From PFJX01 sp964393825 (GTDB lineage Bacteria; Pseudomonadota; Gammaproteobacteria; Burkholderiales; Thiobacillaceae), in assembly GCA_964393825.1 (NCBI GenBank), contig CAYMUY010000025.1, forward strand, positions 1 through 64,000: a stretch of 64,000 nucleotides of DNA, written 5' to 3'. Below, piece after piece: positions 27,482 through 36,423 of the stretch. A program made the translations under genes and the position numbers. The notes below the pieces were generated by a model. That model did not search any database and was not told the origin of the DNA. It saw only the letters and a program-made list of their open reading frames with translations. Position 1 is the first letter of the stretch. Every line of letters starts with the position of its first letter.

Positions 27482-29296
27482 ATGCCGCTCAGGCCAGCCC
27501 AGGCAACCTGGTTCGAGACTTACATCCCGCGCGACCAGACCGTGCGCGCGACCGCTGCGCTGGCCGATACCGGCGTGGTGCAACTGGAGCTGGCGCCGCA
27601 CCTCGAGGAAATGCTGGACCGGGATCGCCTGCGCTTCTTCCTTGATCGCTTCGACGCGCTGGCGGCGGAACATGACGATGACCTGCCCGATGGGGTCGCC
27701 CACGCCACGGCGTTGGTCGGCGATTCCACCCATATTGCGAATCAGGCGCTCCATCGCTTGCGCAACTGGGCCGACCAGGTGGACTTCGTTCGCGAGCATC
27801 TGGCGCAGGCGCGCGCGGAACACGAGCAGTTATTGCTTCTGGCGGAATGTCTGACCGCGACACACCCGGCTGGGCTGGACCTGGAAGGAGTCTTCCGGGA
27901 AACCCGTTTTCTCTGCAAATGCCTGTTCGTCTGCCCGCACGGACAGACACTGGCACCGGACCTGCAAGGTGTGGTCCAGCGGCTGGCGCATGGGGCGCGA
28001 CATGATTTTCTCTATTTCATCGGTGCGCCGGAGCAGCGTGACCGCATCGCCCGCCTGGTGTCGGAAGCCTCGTGTGAACAGGTGGGATTGCCGGACTGGC
28101 TGTTCGGCGACCCGGCGCAGCAGAAGTACCTGTTGCTGGCGCAGCTGGCCCTGAGAGCGCACCGGATCGCGGAATACGACGAGCAGTTGCGCGCCCTGCG
28201 CAAGGATGCCGGGCTGGCCGAGGCGGTCGCCAATGTGGAAACCCTGCGCTGGTACCTCGACCATGCCTCGCAAAAGCCGGGCGAACGCAAGCTCTGCCAC
28301 GTCACCGGCTGGACCACCTGCGCCGACCCGAACCGCCTGCAACAGGTATTGCGCGAAGCGGGGATCACGGCGATGGTGCGCTTCCCGGAACCCCCTGCCG
28401 AGAGCACGGTGCCGGTGGCGCTGCTGGATGCCTGGTGGGCGCGCCCCTTCCACCCGCTGGTGGGCATGTGGGGCACGCCCGGCGGTAGCGAGGTGGACCC
28501 CAGCGGACTGCTGGCCGTGGTGGTACCGCTATTGTTCGGCTACATGTTCCCGGATATCGGCCATGGCCTGCTGCTCGCGGTGTTTGCCGCCGTCCTCTCC
28601 AGGCGCTGGCCAGCCATCCGCATTCTCGTCCCCTGTGGCGTTTCCGCGATGTTCTTCGGGCTGCTGTTCGGCGAGCTGTTCGGCTTCGACAACCTGATTC
28701 CGGCGCTCTGGCTGAAACCGCTCGATGCCCCGCTGGAGGTGATGGTCGTGCCCCTGATGTTTGGCGCCGGCCTGATGCTGATCGGCCTCATCTTCTCCGG
28801 GGTGGCCGCGAGCTGGCGTGGCGAACTGCGCGCCTGGCTCTGGCTGGAAGGTGCCGTGCTGCTGATGTATGCCGCCGCGCTGGCGAGCGTGTTCGTGCCC
28901 GACCTGCTCTGGCTTTGCGCGCTGGGGCTGGCCCAATACGTGATCGGCACCCTGGTGATCGCGCGCCGCCCGGGTGCCCTGCCCGCCGCACTGGGGCAAT
29001 TGCTTCTTTCCCTGTTCGAGCTGGCCATGAACACGCTCTCGTTCGTGCGCGTCGGCGCCTTCGCCCTCGCTCACGCCGCCTTGTCGCTGGCCATCATGTC
29101 GCTGGCCGGGACAGTCGAGCACCCGGTTGCTGTGATTCTGGTGCTGCTTCTGGGGAACCTGCTCAGCATGATCCTGGAAACCTTGCTGGTCTACGTCCAG
29201 ACCACGCGACTGGTGCTGTTCGAGTTCTTCACCCGTTTCCTGCGCGAGGAAGGGAAGCTGTTCCGGCCATTGCGGCCACCGGGACGTGCCAGGTAG
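27482..29296 (+). CDS. V-type ATPase subunit I (a-subunit) homologue, orphan
   Basis: The 604-residue product has a soluble N-terminal half (about 1-340) and a C-terminal half with about seven membrane helices. FGYMFPDIGHG at residues 352-362 and SFVRVGAFALAHA around Arg523 match the subunit a/I family. The Arg corresponds to the essential proton-channel arginine in the SYLRLWALSLAHA motif of eukaryotic subunits. In a complete V-ATPase this subunit forms the stator and proton half-channels. No other V-ATPase subunit lies in the window. The ATG at 27482 is preferred to one 51 bases upstream because the family homology begins there (MPLRPAQ) and GAGGGA precedes it. Whether it works in an enzyme encoded elsewhere cannot be told. 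Confidence 0.87.
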   Translation: MPLRPAQATWFETYIPRDQTVRATAALADTGVVQLELAPHLEEMLDRDRLRFFLDRFDALAAEHDDDLPDGVAHATALVGDSTHIANQALHRLRNWADQVDFVREHLAQARAEHEQLLLLAECLTATHPAGLDLEGVFRETRFLCKCLFVCPHGQTLAPDLQGVVQRLAHGARHDFLYFIGAPEQRDRIARLVSEASCEQVGLPDWLFGDPAQQKYLLLAQLALRAHRIAEYDEQLRALRKDAGLAEAVANVETLRWYLDHASQKPGERKLCHVTGWTTCADPNRLQQVLREAGITAMVRFPEPPAESTVPVALLDAWWARPFHPLVGMWGTPGGSEVDPSGLLAVVVPLLFGYMFPDIGHGLLLAVFAAVLSRRWPAIRILVPCGVSAMFFGLLFGELFGFDNLIPALWLKPLDAPLEVMVVPLMFGAGLMLIGLIFSGVAASWRGELRAWLWLEGAVLLMYAAALASVFVPDLLWLCALGLAQYVIGTLVIARRPGALPAALGQLLLSLFELAMNTLSFVRVGAFALAHAALSLAIMSLAGTVEHPVAVILVLLLGNLLSMILETLLVYVQTTRLVLFEFFTRFLREEGKLFRPLRPPGRAR

Positions 29297-29391
29297 GCCA
29301 GACCGGGCGAACGGCGGAAGTCTCGCCCAGCGTGATGCTGAGTTCCCGCCCTTGCAGTGGATCGCGGGCAGTCAACCCGGGGAACGGGTGG

Positions 29392-29928
29392 CTACAAATC
29401 CTGCTTCGGGTCGCGGGCCGCCGCCGCGCGGCGCTGGCGCACCCGCTCGGCGGCCTGGTCATCGCTGTAGCGGATGACCGATTTGTCCAGGCGGCCGGCA
29501 TAGCGTTGCGCTTCGAGGCTGCCTTCCGGATATTTCCAGCGCCAGGTGCGGTTTTCATGTGCCTCGCCCTTGAGGTTCTTCACCCGCTCCGTGACCAGGC
29601 TACCGGCACCATATTTGGCGGCGAGGGCATCGACCACCCGCTGGAAATCCTTTTCCGCGATGGTGACCTGGATGCCACTCAGATGGCTGGCGTCATAGAA
29701 GTAGAACAGGGAGGCGACCGCCGCGCCGGCGATGGTTTCCACCTCGCCGCTGCGCAGGCTGCAAATCGTATCGCCGATCGGGGTATTGACCGCGCGACAG
29801 GCGTGGCGCGGATCACTGGCGATACGCGCGAGCGGCGAGCCGAGTTCGGCCCCCTTGAAACCGAGACCTTCCGCCTGGACCGCCAGGGGAAGCAGTAGCA
29901 GCGTGAGGATGGCCAGACAGGTTTTCAA
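29392..29928 (-). CDS. Periplasmic protein of unknown function, last gene of the isc operon (TTG start)
   Basis: The 178-residue product begins with a clear signal peptide (MKTCLAILTLLLLPLAVQA) and continues as a small soluble domain with two Cys (near CRAVNTPIGDTIC) that could form a disulfide. The C-terminal tail is rich in Arg, Ala and Gln. I do not recognise the family. The start is TTG at 29926-29928, sharing bases with the TGA of iscX and preceded by GAGGAA, so translation is probably coupled to iscX. An ATG would require another frame or loss of the signal peptide. Confidence 0.8.
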   Translation of the reverse strand: MKTCLAILTLLLLPLAVQAEGLGFKGAELGSPLARIASDPRHACRAVNTPIGDTICSLRSGEVETIAGAAVASLFYFYDASHLSGIQVTIAEKDFQRVVDALAAKYGAGSLVTERVKNLKGEAHENRTWRWKYPEGSLEAQRYAGRLDKSVIRYSDDQAAERVRQRRAAAARDPKQDL

Positions 29929-30119
29929 TCCATTTCCTCGATCCAGGCCATCTGGATGGCTTCGAGGATCTTCTCGCCGGAGCGGTTGGCATCATCGGAG
30001 AATTCCTCCAGCTCCATCACCCAGCGGTGCAGGTCGGTGAAGCGCACATAGCGCGGGTCCACATCAGGGTGGTGCTCCGCCAGGGCGATGGCGATGTCCA
30101 GGGTATCGGTCCACTTCAT
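29925..30119 (-). CDS. iscX: Fe-S cluster assembly protein IscX
   Basis: This 64-residue acidic protein (MKWTDTLDIAIALAEHHPD, VRFTDLHRWVMEL, AIQMAWIEEMD) matches IscX/YfhJ in length and in its DLH..V motif. IscX binds IscS and iron and modulates cluster assembly. It begins one base after the fdx stop and ends overlapping the TTG start of the next gene, the usual terminal position in isc operons. Confidence 0.94.
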   Translation of the reverse strand: MKWTDTLDIAIALAEHHPDVDPRYVRFTDLHRWVMELEEFSDDANRSGEKILEAIQMAWIEEMD

Positions 30120-30120
30120 T

Positions 30121-30459
30121 TCAATGACCCTCCTTCACCATGTTGATCGTGTACTTCGGGATTTCCACCACCACGTCCTCCCGGCCCATCAGGGCCTGGC
30201 AGGACAGGCGCGAGGTGGGTTCCAGGCCCCAGGCCTTGTCGAGCAGGTCGTCCTCCAGTTCGGTGGCCTCGGACAGGCTATCGTAACCTTCACGCACGAC
30301 AACGTGACAGGTGGTGCAGGCGCAGGATTTCTCGCAGGCGTGCTCGATGTCGATGTGATTTTCCAGGAGGAGGTCACAGATGGACACGCCTTTCTGGGCG
30401 TCGATGACGGCGCCGTCCGGACAGAGCTCGACGTGGGGAAGAACAATCAATTGCGGCAT
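30121..30459 (-). CDS. fdx: ISC-type [2Fe-2S] ferredoxin
   Basis: The 112-residue product has the adrenodoxin-type ligand set Cys42, Cys48, Cys51 and Cys87 (HACEKSCACTTC and RLSCQA), at the same numbers as the E. coli Fdx. It supplies electrons for cluster assembly on IscU. Its start overlaps the end of the upstream DUF3050 gene by 13 bases, so the two are likely translated together. Confidence 0.96.
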   Translation of the reverse strand: MPQLIVLPHVELCPDGAVIDAQKGVSICDLLLENHIDIEHACEKSCACTTCHVVVREGYDSLSEATELEDDLLDKAWGLEPTSRLSCQALMGREDVVVEIPKYTINMVKEGH

Positions 30460-31250
30460 GGGACGATCTCTTGTTGGGAAGGCAGGGCGGCCATGACGCC
30501 ATCCCAGAACATCATGCGCGCCTCCACGGCGCGGATGGCGGCGGCACGGGCTTCGGCGATCTTGACCGGGTCGCCAGCGCAGAGCCCGTCCAGCAGGCGC
30601 AGGGACAATGGCGCGTGGAAATCCTCGTCGAGATGGATGTGGCGATGCAGGTAGTAATGGAAGGTCGGGGCCTGCGACTCGCCCACCGCCATCCGCGCCA
30701 GCAGCGCCCGGAACATGGCCGGGATGATGTGCTCGCGCCCCAGGGCCAGGGCGGCGGCCACTGCGTGCGGCTGGCCACTGGCGATGAAATCGAAGGTGGT
30801 GCGGGTGAAGTCCAGTGCCGGCGGCGGTGGCGGCAGCGCCGCGAAAGCGGCCTCCATGCCTTCACGGCCAGCGATCTCGACGAAGCGGGCGGGCCGCTCG
30901 GCGTCAGCCCCGATCTCGCGCATGGCGCCCAGATACAACTGGAAATGACTGGCGAATTCACCGGGGTGACCGGGGCCAGCCTCGTCGGTTTCCTCCTCCA
31001 GCACCAGTTCGTTGATGAAACGCTGGATGGATGGATCGACCCCGGGCGTCCAGGGCCAGCGGGCGGGCGCTACGGCATGCTGCAGATATTTGATCAGGGA
31101 CATGAAATCCCAGACCGAATGCACGTGGTGCGTCATGAATACGCGCAAGTCATCCAGCGTGCGCAGGGAGGCGTAGATCGGGTGGCCTTCCAGCCGCTCG
31201 CGCAGGCTGGCGATGAATTCGGGCTCGAATGTAGTCAACTGAGCGGTCAT
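30447..31250 (-). CDS. DUF3050 / heme-oxygenase-fold family protein within the isc operon
   Basis: The 267-residue product is helical and rich in His, Glu and Asp. Notable segments are FMTHHVHSVWDFMSLIKYLQ near residue 40, a LVLEEETDE segment and, near residue 205, HYYLHRHIHLDEDFH. This matches the DUF3050 family, related in fold to heme oxygenases and TENA-like di-metal proteins. The ATG at 31250 (MTAQLTTF) was chosen over one 24 bases upstream because the upstream bases belong to the intergenic repeat. It lies between hscA and fdx, a place normally without a gene. The acidic/His clusters could bind metal; that and any role in Fe-S assembly are inference. Confidence 0.82.
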   Translation of the reverse strand: MTAQLTTFEPEFIASLRERLEGHPIYASLRTLDDLRVFMTHHVHSVWDFMSLIKYLQHAVAPARWPWTPGVDPSIQRFINELVLEEETDEAGPGHPGEFASHFQLYLGAMREIGADAERPARFVEIAGREGMEAAFAALPPPPPALDFTRTTFDFIASGQPHAVAAALALGREHIIPAMFRALLARMAVGESQAPTFHYYLHRHIHLDEDFHAPLSLRLLDGLCAGDPVKIAEARAAAIRAVEARMMFWDGVMAALPSQQEIVPCRN

Positions 31251-31251
31251 A

Positions 31252-31332
31252 TCAGTTCCGCGCGGCCGTTCCAAAGAAACCGACCACCCCCTCGGGGGAA
31301 AACGAGCGCGGCGTGTATGGGGGCTGTTTCAT
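31252..31332 (-). repeat. 81-bp intergenic repeat, copy A
   Basis: This 81-bp element fills the gap between the hscA stop and the DUF3050 start. It shares about 59 of 81 positions, without gaps, with the element at 37773-37853. Both begin on the minus strand with ATGAAAC.GCCCCC, contain a CCCCCTCGGG palindromic core, and end with GCGCGGAACTGA. It looks like a dispersed intergenic repeat of betaproteobacterial genomes and could fold in the transcript. Confidence 0.8.
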
Positions 31333-31333
31333 G

Positions 31334-33202
31334 TCACAGTTCCAATGCATCCAGACGCTGCCCGGTCAGCGCTTTCTTCACACTCAAGTCCATGCGCCGG
31401 GCGGCAAATTCCACCGTGCCCTGGTTGAGCGCTTCGGTGGCGCGCTTGACGGCGGCGAGATCGTTGCCGTCAAGGGCAAGCTGGAGGCTGGCCAGCTGTT
31501 TTTCAACCTGGGCGCGTTCCTGATCGTCGAGCAAGGCGGCGCCGTTTTCCTTGAGGGCGGCCTCGGTCGCATCGAGCAGGCGGCGCCCGTCGACCTTGGC
31601 TTCAGCCAGATTGCGCGCGGTCATGTCGTCCTGGGCGTGGGCATAGGAATCCTGCAGCATGCGCGCGACCTCATCGTCGCCAAGGCCATAGGAAGGCTTC
31701 ACGGCGATGTGCGATTCGATGCCGGTCCCCAGTTCGCGGGCGGTGACCGAGAGCAGGCCGTCGGCGTCGACCTGGAAGGTGACGCGGATGCGGGCGGCGC
31801 CGGCCACCATCGGCGGAATGCCGCGCAACTCGAAACGTGCCAGCGAGCGGCAGTCGCTGACCAGTTCCCGCTCGCCCTGCACCACCTGGATGCTCATCGC
31901 GGTCTGGCCATCCTTGTAGGTGGTGAACTCCTGGGCGCGGGCGGTGGGAATGGTGGCGTTGCGCGGGATGATTTTCTCGACCAGGCCGCCCATCGTCTCG
32001 ATGCCGAGGGACAGCGGTACCACGTCGAGCAGCAGCCAGTCCTCGCCGCCCTTGTTGCCGGCCAGGATGTTGGCCTGGACCGAGGCGCCGAGGGCGACGA
32101 CCTTGTCCGGATCGAGGTTGGTGAGCGGCGTCTGGCCGAAGAATTCGCCCACCGCCGCCTGGATGCGCGGAATCCGGGTGGAGCCGCCGACCATCACCAC
32201 GCCCTTCACTTCGTCCACCGACAAGCCGGCATCGCGCAGGGCCTTGCGGCAGGGCAGCAGGGTCTTATTGACCAGGCTGGCGGTCATCTCGTTGAAGGCA
32301 TCCTCGCTCAACTTGAGATCGACCACCTCGCCGGTGGAGAGAACCACGGTGATGCGCGCCGAGGTGTGCTCGGAAAGGGTTTCCTTGGCTTCCCGCGCGC
32401 GCGCCATCAGCAGCGTCTTGTCGCTGTCGTTGAGGGTGTGGACCTTGGCCTGCTCGAGGATCCAGCAATAGATGCGGCGGTCGAAATCGTCACCGCCGAG
32501 GGCGGAATCGCCATTGGTGGCGAGCACCTCGAAGACACCGCGGGTGAGTTTGAGAATGGAGATATCGAAGGTGCCGCCGCCCAGGTCGTACACCGCGTAA
32601 ATGCCTTCGGCCGCGTTATCCAGACCGTAGGCGATGGCGGCGGCGGTGGGCTCGTTGAGCAGGCGCAGCACATTGAGGCCGGCCAGTCGGGCGGCATCCT
32701 TGGTGGCCTGGCGCTGGGCGTCATCGAAGTAGGCCGGGACGGTGATGACCGCGCCGACCAGTTCACCGCCGAGCGCCGCCTCGGCGCGCGCTTTCAGGGT
32801 TTTCAGGATCTCGGCGGAAATCTCGACCGGGCTCTTCACCCCGGCGACCGTCCTGAGCTGCACCATGCCGGGAGCATCGACGAACTTGTATGGCAGCGTG
32901 GACAGGTCGGGGATGTCCTTGATACCGCGCCCCATGAAGCGTTTGGCGGAGATGATGGTGTTGTGCGGGTCTTCCGCCGCCTGTGCCTGGGCGAGATGGC
33001 CAACGCTGGTGGTGCCGTCCTTCAAATAGCGGACCACCGAAGGCAGCAATCCGTGACCCTGGGCGTCGTTGAGCACGACCGAGACACCGTTGCGCACCGT
33101 GGCGACCAGGGAATTGGTGGTGCCCAGGTCGATGCCGACCGCCAGCCGGTGCTGGTGCGGCGCGGTGGACATGCCGGGTTCGGAGATTTGCAGTAGAGCC
33201 AT
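31334..33202 (-). CDS. hscA: Fe-S assembly Hsp70 chaperone HscA
   Basis: The 622-residue product has the Hsp70 nucleotide-binding domain (VGIDLGTTNS near residue 23, VYDLGGGTFD near 208, VVMVGGSTRIP near 340) followed by the substrate-binding domain and helical lid. It lacks the long acidic tail of DnaK, as expected for HscA. It acts with HscB on IscU, whose LPPVK motif is present in this operon's IscU. It follows hscB after a 66-base gap containing an inverted repeat. Confidence 0.96.
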   Translation of the reverse strand: MALLQISEPGMSTAPHQHRLAVGIDLGTTNSLVATVRNGVSVVLNDAQGHGLLPSVVRYLKDGTTSVGHLAQAQAAEDPHNTIISAKRFMGRGIKDIPDLSTLPYKFVDAPGMVQLRTVAGVKSPVEISAEILKTLKARAEAALGGELVGAVITVPAYFDDAQRQATKDAARLAGLNVLRLLNEPTAAAIAYGLDNAAEGIYAVYDLGGGTFDISILKLTRGVFEVLATNGDSALGGDDFDRRIYCWILEQAKVHTLNDSDKTLLMARAREAKETLSEHTSARITVVLSTGEVVDLKLSEDAFNEMTASLVNKTLLPCRKALRDAGLSVDEVKGVVMVGGSTRIPRIQAAVGEFFGQTPLTNLDPDKVVALGASVQANILAGNKGGEDWLLLDVVPLSLGIETMGGLVEKIIPRNATIPTARAQEFTTYKDGQTAMSIQVVQGERELVSDCRSLARFELRGIPPMVAGAARIRVTFQVDADGLLSVTARELGTGIESHIAVKPSYGLGDDEVARMLQDSYAHAQDDMTARNLAEAKVDGRRLLDATEAALKENGAALLDDQERAQVEKQLASLQLALDGNDLAAVKRATEALNQGTVEFAARRMDLSVKKALTGQRLDALEL

Positions 33203-33212
33203 AGTGTGATGC

Positions 33213-33272
33213 GTGAGGCGCGCGGCGTCCGGCGCGGCGTCGTTCGCCGGCGCCTTACACCCCGCGCCTCAC
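33213..33272. repeat. Inverted repeat between hscB and hscA
   Basis: GTGAGGCGCG at 33213-33222 is the exact complement of CGCGCCTCAC at 33263-33272, which overlaps the hscB stop codon. GC-rich nested pairing lies between the arms. It would form a long hairpin in the isc transcript. No T-tract follows, so it may set relative expression or mRNA processing rather than end transcription. Confidence 0.55.
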
Positions 33273-33805
33273 CCCAGTTCCTCGTAAGCCATGCCGACTT
33301 CGGCCAGCAGTTTGTCGGTGAAGCGCAGTTTGCGCAGGGTTTCCCCGGCGACGGGATAATCGTGACGCTGGTCGATTTCTTCGCCCAGCCGCGCCTGGAG
33401 TTCCCGCGCCTCCTGGCGCAAGGTCTTTTCCAGACGGTCCAGCACGGCCACGTCCTGGGCGGCCCTGGCATCGGCCAGTTCCTCGCTCCATTCCATGTGT
33501 TGCATCAGGAAGTCCATCGGCATCGACGTATTGGTGGCCTCCATCGCATCCACCCCCTGCAAGCGCAGCAGGTAATGGGCCCGATCGAACGGCCGCCGCA
33601 GCGTCTGGTACGCCTCGTTCACCCGCGTCGTCCACTGCATGGACAGTCGCTGCTCGGCATCCCCGGCGTGCGCGAACTTGTCGGGGTGGATTTCCGACTG
33701 GATGTCGCGGTAAGCCTGATCCAGGCGCGCCGAATCCAGCGCGTAGGCCATCGGCAGGCCGAACAGTTCGAAGTGATTGCGGGAGAAGTCGAGCACGAAA
33801 ATCAA
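33269..33805 (-). CDS. hscB: Fe-S assembly J-domain co-chaperone HscB
   Basis: The 178-residue product has an N-terminal J domain with HPD at residues 40-42 (EIHPDKFAHA). This is followed by the C-terminal three-helix IscU-binding domain (about residues 85-178). It delivers IscU to HscA and stimulates its ATPase. It lies 58 bases after iscA; that gap holds a perfect seven-base-pair hairpin (GGGTGGC/GCCACCC, 33825-33842). Confidence 0.95.
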   Translation of the reverse strand: MIFVLDFSRNHFELFGLPMAYALDSARLDQAYRDIQSEIHPDKFAHAGDAEQRLSMQWTTRVNEAYQTLRRPFDRAHYLLRLQGVDAMEATNTSMPMDFLMQHMEWSEELADARAAQDVAVLDRLEKTLRQEARELQARLGEEIDQRHDYPVAGETLRKLRFTDKLLAEVGMAYEELG

Positions 33806-33863
33806 TGACCGAGGGCGATGGGGCGGGTGGCGTCGGCCACCCTCTGGTCGCCGCTCGCCGACC

Positions 33864-34187
<324 letters not shown>

Positions 34188-34199
34188 GACTGAGCCCTC

Positions 34200-34631
34200 T
34201 TAAGCAGCAATCGGCGGATTGCAGGCGGCATATTCGGTGCTGCCGGCCTTGTCGCCGTGCTTCTGTTTGTAATCGGCCACGGCCGCCTTGATGGCGTCCT
34301 CGGCCAGGATGGAACAGTGGATTTTCACCGGCGGCAGCGCCAGTTCCTCGGCGATCTGCGTGTTCTTGAGGTTCATCGCCTCATCCAGGGTCTTGCCCTT
34401 GACCCATTCGGTCACCAGGGAAGAGGAGGCGATGGCCGAGCCACAGCCGTAGGTCTTGAATTTGGCGTCTTCGATGATGCCCTGCTCATTCACCTTGATC
34501 TGCAGCTTCATCACATCGCCGCATGCCGGGGCGCCGACCATGCCGGTACCGACATCGACGGCATCCTTTTCAAAGGCGCCGACGTTGCGGGGATTTTCAT
34601 AGTGGTCGAGGACCTGTTCGCTATATGCCAT
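34200..34631 (-). CDS. iscU: Fe-S cluster scaffold protein IscU
   Basis: The 143-residue scaffold carries Cys37 (PACGD), Cys63 (YGCGS), His105 and Cys106 (KIHCS) for cluster assembly. LPPVK at residues 99-103 is the HscA recognition site. It is about 15 residues longer than E. coli IscU: the C-terminus adds a short tail with an extra Cys (STEYAACNPPIAA). It lies 31 bases downstream of iscS. Confidence 0.96.
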   Translation of the reverse strand: MAYSEQVLDHYENPRNVGAFEKDAVDVGTGMVGAPACGDVMKLQIKVNEQGIIEDAKFKTYGCGSAIASSSLVTEWVKGKTLDEAMNLKNTQIAEELALPPVKIHCSILAEDAIKAAVADYKQKHGDKAGSTEYAACNPPIAA

Positions 34632-34662
34632 GTTGTTCTCCTAACCAGTTTCAGGGTGCGCG

Positions 34663-35874
34663 TCAGTGGGCAGCCCACTGCACCGTATCGAGGTCGATGC
34701 CATCCTTGTACATCTCCCACAGCGGCGACATTTCGCGCAGCTTGCCGATCTTCTCGTGCAGGAGCTTGATGGTGTAGTCGATCTCTTCTTCCGTCGTGAA
34801 GCGGCCGATGGTGAAACGGATGGAACTGTGCGCCAGCTCGTCGTTGCGACCCAGCGCCTTGAGCACATAGGACGGCTCCAGGCTGGCGGAGGTGCAGGCG
34901 GAACCGGACGACACCGCCAGTTCCTTGATCGCCATGATCAGGCTCTCACCCTCGACGAAGTTGAAGCTGACATTGAGGTTGCCAGCGATGCGGCGCTCCA
35001 GGTCACCGTTCAGATGCACTTCTTCCATGTCCTGGAAGCCTTGCCAGAGCTTGTCGCGCAGGGAACGGATCCGTTCGGTCTCGGCGCCCATCTCCAGCTT
35101 GGCGAGACGGAAGGCCTCGCCCATGCCGACGATCTGGTGGGTGGGCAGGGTACCGGAACGCATACCGCGCTCGTGGCCGCCACCGTGCATCTGCGCTTCC
35201 AGGCGCACCCGCGGTTTCCTGCGCACGTAGAGGGCGCCGATCCCCTTCGGGCCGTAGGTCTTGTGGGCAGAAAAGGACATCAGGTCGACCTTGAGCCGGC
35301 CCAGATCGATTTCCACCTTGCCCGCGGCCTGCGCCGCGTCGACATGGAACACGATGCCCTTCGAACGACACAGCTCGCCGATGGCCGGGATGTCCTGAAT
35401 CACGCCGATCTCGTTGTTCACGAACATCACCGAGACCAGGATGGTGTCGGGACGGATGGCGGCTTTCAGCGCCTCTATGTCGATCAACCCGTCGGGCTTC
35501 ACACCCAGATAGGTAACTTCATAGCCTTCCCGCTCCAGTTCGCGACAGGTATCCAGCACCGCCTTGTGCTCGGTCTTCACCGTGATCAGATGCTTGCCCT
35601 TGCCGTGATAGAAATGCGCCGCGCCCTTGATGGCGAGGTTGTTCGACTCGGTGGCGCCGGAGGTCCAGACGATTTCTCTGGGATCGGCATTGACCAGCGC
35701 CGCGACATGGCCGCGTGCCTCTTCCACCGCGCGGTCGGCATCCCAGCCGAACACATGGGAACGGGATGCGGGGTTGCCGAACATCTCGGTAAGGTAGGGA
35801 ATCATCTTCGCGGCGACACGCGGGTCCACCGGGGTGGTGGCCGAGTAGTCGAGGTAAATCGGGGTATTGACCAT
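34663..35874 (-). CDS. iscS: Cysteine desulfurase IscS
   Basis: The 403-residue PLP enzyme has TEHKAVLDTC near residue 101, the PLP lysine Lys205 in SFSAHKTYGPKG, and the catalytic loop Cys327 in SSGSACTSASLEPS. The C-terminal DTVQW.AH ending is typical of ISC-type group I desulfurases. It takes sulfur from cysteine and passes it to IscU and other acceptors. It lies 30 bases after iscR. Confidence 0.97.
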   Translation of the reverse strand: MVNTPIYLDYSATTPVDPRVAAKMIPYLTEMFGNPASRSHVFGWDADRAVEEARGHVAALVNADPREIVWTSGATESNNLAIKGAAHFYHGKGKHLITVKTEHKAVLDTCRELEREGYEVTYLGVKPDGLIDIEALKAAIRPDTILVSVMFVNNEIGVIQDIPAIGELCRSKGIVFHVDAAQAAGKVEIDLGRLKVDLMSFSAHKTYGPKGIGALYVRRKPRVRLEAQMHGGGHERGMRSGTLPTHQIVGMGEAFRLAKLEMGAETERIRSLRDKLWQGFQDMEEVHLNGDLERRIAGNLNVSFNFVEGESLIMAIKELAVSSGSACTSASLEPSYVLKALGRNDELAHSSIRFTIGRFTTEEEIDYTIKLLHEKIGKLREMSPLWEMYKDGIDLDTVQWAAH

Positions 35875-35904
35875 GTTTCTTCTGCTCCGTGAGCCGTACG
35901 TCGG

Positions 35905-36390
35905 TTAATACGCGGCTTTGATTTCCGCCGAGCCGATCACTCGGCGCGCGTCCTTGCGCGGGACCTCTGCTTCCTGCGCCTGTTTTTCCAGTTGGGTGGT
36001 GACCAGATCATTCAAGGTCACCGATTCCAGGTAATCGTATATGCGGCTGTTGAGGCTCATCCACAAGTCATGGGTCATGCACTCGCGATCATCGTGGCAA
36101 TTGCCGAGACCGCCACACTGGGTGGCATCGATCGGCTCGTCGACGGCGCGGATGATCGCCGCGACCGAGATTTCCGCCAGGGGCTTGGCCAGAGTGTAGC
36201 CGCCGCCGGGGCCGCGCACGCTGTCGACGATGCCCTGGCGGCGCAGGCGGCCGAACAGCTGCTCCAGATAGGACAGGGAGATGCGTTGTCGCTCACTGAT
36301 ACCGGCCAGCGTGGTGGGACCACGCTGATGTCGCATGCCCAGATCGATCATCGCGGTTACCGCGAAACGTCCTTTGGTGGTCAAGCGCAT
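35905..36390 (-). CDS. iscR: Rrf2-family Fe-S regulator IscR
   Basis: The 161-residue product has an N-terminal winged helix (MRLTTKGRFAVTAM) and [2Fe-2S] ligands Cys92, Cys98, Cys104 and His107, spaced and numbered as in E. coli IscR. With its cluster bound it represses the isc operon. Its own promoter contains an IscR-type operator, which supports feedback control. Confidence 0.96.
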   Translation of the reverse strand: MRLTTKGRFAVTAMIDLGMRHQRGPTTLAGISERQRISLSYLEQLFGRLRRQGIVDSVRGPGGGYTLAKPLAEISVAAIIRAVDEPIDATQCGGLGNCHDDRECMTHDLWMSLNSRIYDYLESVTLNDLVTTQLEKQAQEAEVPRKDARRVIGSAEIKAAY

Positions 36391-36423
36391 GATGAACCTC
36401 GATGAATGGTGGAAGATGCAGAC

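Noticed and set aside
31313..33196. A 627-codon open frame on the plus strand opposite hscA
   Set aside because: It mirrors hscA almost exactly and its translation has no family features; hscA motifs are unambiguous.
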